Shown piece by piece: positions 61,601 through 64,000 of a stretch of 64,000 nt of DNA. How positions within the stretch are numbered: position 1 is the stretch's first letter; every line of letters begins with the position of its first letter. A program made the position numbers and the translations under genes. Source of the DNA: Streptomyces maremycinicus (lineage in GTDB: Bacteria > Actinomycetota > Actinomycetes > Streptomycetales > Streptomycetaceae); assembly GCF_001184025.1 (NCBI RefSeq), contig NZ_BBYG01000012.1:62001-126000 (forward strand). Direction: 5' to 3'. The notes below the pieces were generated by a model. That model was not told the DNA's origin. It was given only the letters and a program-made list of their open reading frames with translations, and searched no databases.

Positions 61601-63279
61601 CCGCCCCTCAGCCGCAGCAGGCAGGGCAACCGGTCGCCGCCGTCGCACAGCCCGCCCCCGCGCCCGCGCAGCCGGTTCCGGCAGCCGGGCCCGTCCCGGG
61701 TCAGCCGCTGCCGGGTCAGCCGACCGCAGGTCAGCCGCTCCCCGCGCAGGCCGCACCGGGCCAGGCCGCCCCCGCTCCCGTCCCGAACGCCCCCGTCCCG
61801 AACCCGCCCGGGCCGAACCCGCCCGGGCAGGGGCAGCCGCTCCCGGCCGAAGCGGCCCCGGCAGCGGGCCCCGCGGCGCCGCGGCCCGCACCGGCGGCGG
61901 CGACGCCGAGCGGTGGGACCCCGCTTCCGCCCGAGGCCGCCGTCGGGCAGCCGCGGGTGGCGCAGCCGCTGCCCGCCGAGGCCGCGGCGGGCCGGCCGCT
62001 GGACCCCAACTCGACGCAGGGACGGGCGATCAGCGTGCGCACCCTGGGTCAGGGCGTGCCGTTCACCCGGCAGGCCGCCCAGGTGCAGCAGGCTCAGCAG
62101 CTTCAGCAGGCGCAGCAGGCGCAGGGGTTGAGTCACTCGCAGCCGGGGCTGCCGTCGGCGCAGTCCACGGCCACTCCCGCCCCGCACAGCCCGGGTGGTT
62201 CCGGGCGGCGCCGCAAGCTCGGGACTCCGCCCGACCCGACGACGCGGCCGGAGCAGACGGCGCGTCCGCACCCGTCGGCCGAGCAGCCCGCCGCGGCCCA
62301 GCCCCCGGCGCAGGCGCAGGCGCAGCCCGCCGCGGCAGCCACGCCCACGCCGGCCCCCGTACCGCATCCCTCTCTCGCGGGTCAGTCGCGGCTCGTGCCC
62401 GGTGGACCGGGCGGGCCGGGAACCGAGGGTGCCGGGCGGTCGTACGCCATAGGGGCTCCGGACGAGAACGCCGCCGAGGGACCGGAGCCGCTGGACGGAC
62501 CCGGTGGGGCCGTCGAGGTGGCGGATCCGCCGCGGCCGCAGCCACTGGACGACGAGCTGCCGCCGGAGCCGCTGGACAACCCGCGTCGGCTGCTGGTGTG
62601 GCCGGCGCCGGACGTCGGTACGCAACAGGCGCTCAGCGACCGCGGCTACCGGCCGGTGATCGTGCACTCGCGCGAGGAGGTCGACGCGCAGATCGCCGCC
62701 TTCCCGGCCGCGCTGTTCGTGGACCCGCTGACCGGGCCGATCACCCGTACCGCGCTTCAGTCGCTGCGTACGGCCGCGGTGGCCGCCGAGGTTCCGGTGC
62801 TGGTCACGGCCGGGCTCGGACAGGCGACGCGCGAGGCGGCGTACGGCGCCGACCCCGCCGTCCTGCTGAAGGCGCTCGCGCCGCGCGACAGCGAGCAGCA
62901 CCCGCCGCGGGTGCTGCTCATCGAGGAGCACGCCGAGATCGCCCTCGCCCTGACCTCGACGCTGGAGCGGCGCGGGATGCAGGTGGCGCGGGCGGCGAGC
63001 GACGCGGACGCCGTCACGCTCGCCGGGCAGCTGCGGCCGAACCTGGTCGTGATGGACCTGATGCAGGTCCATCGGCGCCAGTCCGGGATTCTCGACTGGC
63101 TGCGGGCCAACGGCCAGCTCAACCGCACCCCGCTGGTCGTCTACACGGCCGCCGTCGACCCGGCGGACCTGCCGCGGCTGGCGTCGGGGGAGACGGTCCT
63201 CTTCCTCGCCGAGCGGTCGACCAGCGCCGAGGTGCAGAGCAGGATCGTGGACCTGCTGGCCCGGATCGGCACCAACTAG
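58624..63279 (+). CDS. Giant PAS-domain protein with degenerate histidine kinase and receiver-like C-terminus
   Basis: The 1551-residue protein has two PAS domains (about 8-130 and 150-275: AAILDALPDALVLVNANGTV, MILRAASEGVVGTDTDGRIV), a charged coiled coil (280-345), and a kinase-like module (347-565) that lacks the H-box His (LLGGSLRGPLDELRREL), the N-box Asn and the DxGxG motif. About 750 residues of Pro/Ala/Gln/Gly low complexity follow. Two receiver-like domains end it; the last (VLLIEEHAEIALALTSTLER, LVVMDLMQVHRRQ) keeps an Asp but lacks the switch Lys. It probably acts as a cytosolic signalling scaffold rather than a kinase. Confidence 0.88.
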   Translation: MSSRPSRGAARLAAILDALPDALVLVNANGTVVNANTIALEAFETPGTALVGRGLLDLLPQFDSKLIPGSMRRPDHMDPRGRTKPTRMVARRTDGSEFPVEVTSANLENGQQAYDGYGYSSASDELLMLVVRDLSGTVDTEAELARSQRQTEMILRAASEGVVGTDTDGRIVLVNPAAAQILGYRASDLGAKELHTLVLHSRADGSPFPYDESPLADTLRSGRKHRVRGQVLWSKSGDRVAVDLTTAPVRDGDQLVGAVMTFTDRRPFDALAEEKDGVEKRHAEELEKLSEEHASDLTALRQQHVTELEELRERHEEELAAGEERYASLGEREKDRYEALAGRHEQLLTLLGGSLRGPLDELRRELAALAADDAGQLWPEANQVLHHLSAGYSRITTLIDNVLGYQRLDTGAEVVARTKVMLDAVVAAGVDGAVDLIGPGRVQFAVHAPPIEAEVDARLLATALAHLVADVAGVDATGNAPVSAGGYMDNTVVVAAAQRGEVVRIEVRGPYAGGDPVHEPIVRGIVRAHGGVLQTHEVPGMSGSAYVLEVPLGGGAGAVAAPAATALPALAAGDGAADAVPAEDTAGEYGAGGRRRARRSSVDAFLESDGPAAEGGADADAAVPTGRRRRRAGAPAAEETPGDLVPGTDEAEGPEGSGGTGRRRGRSAEVAVMGADAGPAVGVDGAVSEGAVLTAAEHAAGTAASGTGLGGTVPPQGVPAPGGQRAPHAPDGRQPQNALEPALPALAGAPAETPGTGPGTGPGSMAPAQAQDGQPTGRRRRALAAANERAAAQEAGPRSVFALPPAQADRVPDGSVGAGAAAQIAQSPQAAQSPHTAQSPQAAPDQQTAQAAARTAGPIPMPAPGPVPGPVPGAVQPLGAVQVPAQAPVPPQGQAPVPPQGQAPVPPQGQAPVPAQGQAPVPAQGLVPVQGSVPGSVGDSALDHGRHDAVPHDQADDHTPPQPHPTNAPTGRRRRAVAQAAEAAAPGQVQPQPAPQPQQAGQPVAAVAQPAPAPAQPVPAAGPVPGQPLPGQPTAGQPLPAQAAPGQAAPAPVPNAPVPNPPGPNPPGQGQPLPAEAAPAAGPAAPRPAPAAATPSGGTPLPPEAAVGQPRVAQPLPAEAAAGRPLDPNSTQGRAISVRTLGQGVPFTRQAAQVQQAQQLQQAQQAQGLSHSQPGLPSAQSTATPAPHSPGGSGRRRKLGTPPDPTTRPEQTARPHPSAEQPAAAQPPAQAQAQPAAAATPTPAPVPHPSLAGQSRLVPGGPGGPGTEGAGRSYAIGAPDENAAEGPEPLDGPGGAVEVADPPRPQPLDDELPPEPLDNPRRLLVWPAPDVGTQQALSDRGYRPVIVHSREEVDAQIAAFPAALFVDPLTGPITRTALQSLRTAAVAAEVPVLVTAGLGQATREAAYGADPAVLLKALAPRDSEQHPPRVLLIEEHAEIALALTSTLERRGMQVARAASDADAVTLAGQLRPNLVVMDLMQVHRRQSGILDWLRANGQLNRTPLVVYTAAVDPADLPRLASGETVLFLAERSTSAEVQSRIVDLLARIGTN
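61282..61401. repeat. 24-bp tandem repeat within the PAS protein gene
   Basis: Five in-frame units of 24 bp encode APVPPQGQ or APVPAQGQ octapeptides. Neighbouring stretches show looser QSPQAA and Pro/Gln repeats. The array is likely to vary in number between strains. Confidence 0.85.
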
Positions 63280-63351
63280 GACCCGGCCCGGCGAGCCGGA
63301 CGGGCCCGGGAGGCCCGGCGGGCTGGACCGGGCGGGTCCGTCGGGTGCCTC

Positions 63352-63936
63352 CTACCGGGCGACCATCCGCCGCGCCGCCTCCTTGATGGAGGCGCGCAGG
63401 CGCTCGCGGTCGGCGTCCTCGGAGCCCGCCAGGATGCGGCTCATCTGGGGGACGAACGCAGCCCAGTTGGCCATCGCGATCAGCAGGAAGAAGAGGTCGG
63501 GGGCCGGGATCGCGTCGGAGATCACGCCCCGGTCCTGGCCGTCCTGGATGGCGGCGACCTTGAGCGCGTAGTGCTCCTGGCGTTCCGTCTCGTCGGGGAG
63601 CAGCTCGGTACCGCCGTACTCGATGCCCTCCCAGTACAGGAGCCGCAGCAGCTCGGGGTGGGCGCCGTGGTAGTCCATCACCCGGTCGAGCCAGCCCTCG
63701 ATGTCGTCCGGGTCGACGGGGACGGCGGCGGCGAGGTCCAGCATGCGGCGGCCGAGGACCTGTGAGAACAGCTCGGCCTTGTTGCCGAAGTAGGCGTAGA
63801 TGAGCTGCTTGTTCGCCTTGGCTTCGGCGGCGATGCGGTCGATGCGGGCGCCCGCGATGCCGTGGCGGGCGAACTCCGCGACGGCGGCGTCGAAGATCCG
63901 GGCTCGGGTGGCCTCGGGATCCCTGGTGGTTGCCAT
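63352..63936 (-). CDS. TetR/AcrR-family regulator
   Basis: The 194-residue protein has the N-terminal helix-turn-helix RARIFDAAVAEFARHGIAGA, RIDRIAAEAKANKQLIYAYF and a C-terminal ligand domain ending ASIKEAARRMVAR. A dyad 24 bp upstream of the start is its probable operator. It is convergent with the PAS protein gene; its target may be a divergent gene beyond the window. Confidence 0.92.
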   Translation of the reverse strand: MATTRDPEATRARIFDAAVAEFARHGIAGARIDRIAAEAKANKQLIYAYFGNKAELFSQVLGRRMLDLAAAVPVDPDDIEGWLDRVMDYHGAHPELLRLLYWEGIEYGGTELLPDETERQEHYALKVAAIQDGQDRGVISDAIPAPDLFFLLIAMANWAAFVPQMSRILAGSEDADRERLRASIKEAARRMVAR

Positions 63937-63959
63937 GGAACCATCGTAGCCAGGGAACT

Positions 63960-63975
63960 AACCAACTGGTTGGTT
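63960..63975. promoter_or_regulatory. TetR operator candidate
   Basis: AACCAAC-TG-GTTGGTT is a perfect 7-bp inverted repeat with a 2-bp centre, lying just upstream of the TetR gene. Many TetR proteins of this subfamily bind such AACCAAC-type or similar dyads and repress themselves. Confidence 0.7.
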
Positions 63976-64000
63976 GACAGGGAATTCACGCGCGCCGCAG

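Noticed and set aside
58108..63072. Very long antisense frame (1654 codons) opposite the PAS protein gene
   Set aside because: It is open because of the extreme codon bias of the real gene. Its translation is Arg/Gly/Pro-rich with no domain, and the plus strand has PAS domains and a ribosome site.

Overview
The window reads as chromosomal core DNA of a Streptomyces species. Nearly all reading frames show very high third-position G+C, GTG starts and ATGA/GTGA overlaps are common, and several genes are hallmarks of the genus: tandem SigB-family sigma factors of the sigF/sigN type, a subtilisin-inhibitor (SSI) protein, an HGxxPAAW membrane protein, and the SRP RNA lying between dnaX and a tRNA-Ser. 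The order purC, purD, dnaX, ffs, then upp, tadA, sigF, sigN matches the conserved central region of Streptomyces chromosomes as I remember it. I see no prophage, insertion sequence, CRISPR array or plasmid backbone.

Layout. 1-3110: an ABC-2 exporter (ATPase cut by the window edge) with a NarL-type two-component system. 3148-12791: tRNA-Gly, purC, a dimethylformamidase-like protein, a large repeat-rich membrane protein, purD, dnaX, SRP RNA and tRNA-Ser(GGA). 13106-17128: two small proteins (one apparently starting at ATC), then a divergent accessory trio of WS/DGAT-type acyltransferase, macrolide-type glycosyltransferase and hot-dog thioesterase. 17168-24038: a tightly overlapping minus-strand operon (Ntn acylase, siderophore-type GNAT, cupin, SDR, with a CopC/CopD protein after it) facing a siderophore-interacting flavoprotein across an IdeR/DmdR-type iron box. 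24063-31652: DNA repair, a HerA-like ATPase, a LytR_C protein, upp, tadA and its partner, tRNA-Ser(CGA) and small membrane proteins. 31871-33971: sigF and sigN.

34070-42667: a lipoprotein, a MarR-MFS-YceI operon whose transporter carries carboxypeptidase-regulatory domains, an F420-type PPOX protein, and a TetR plus MFS pair. 42774-49058: one operon of response regulator, histidine kinase, GT2-GtrA and GT39 membrane glycosyltransferase. 49215-55121: an ABM protein, DUF2797, HGxxPAAW, MarR, then an apparent operon of a DUF3494 ice-binding-like secreted protein, DUF5819 and an HTTM (vitamin-K-carboxylase-like) membrane protein. 55934-63936: an XRE/DUF5753 regulator, tRNA-Arg(ACG), tRNA-Ser(GCT), an SSI inhibitor, a 1551-residue PAS/pseudokinase/pseudoreceiver protein and a TetR regulator with its operator.

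The best candidates for undescribed biology are the HTTM-DUF5819-DUF3494 operon, the iron-box acylase/GNAT operon, the acyltransferase/glycosyltransferase/thioesterase trio, and the giant degenerate sensor. Two genes (a HerA-like ATPase and CopC/CopD) carry single-base shifts in C/G homopolymers that could be assembly errors.
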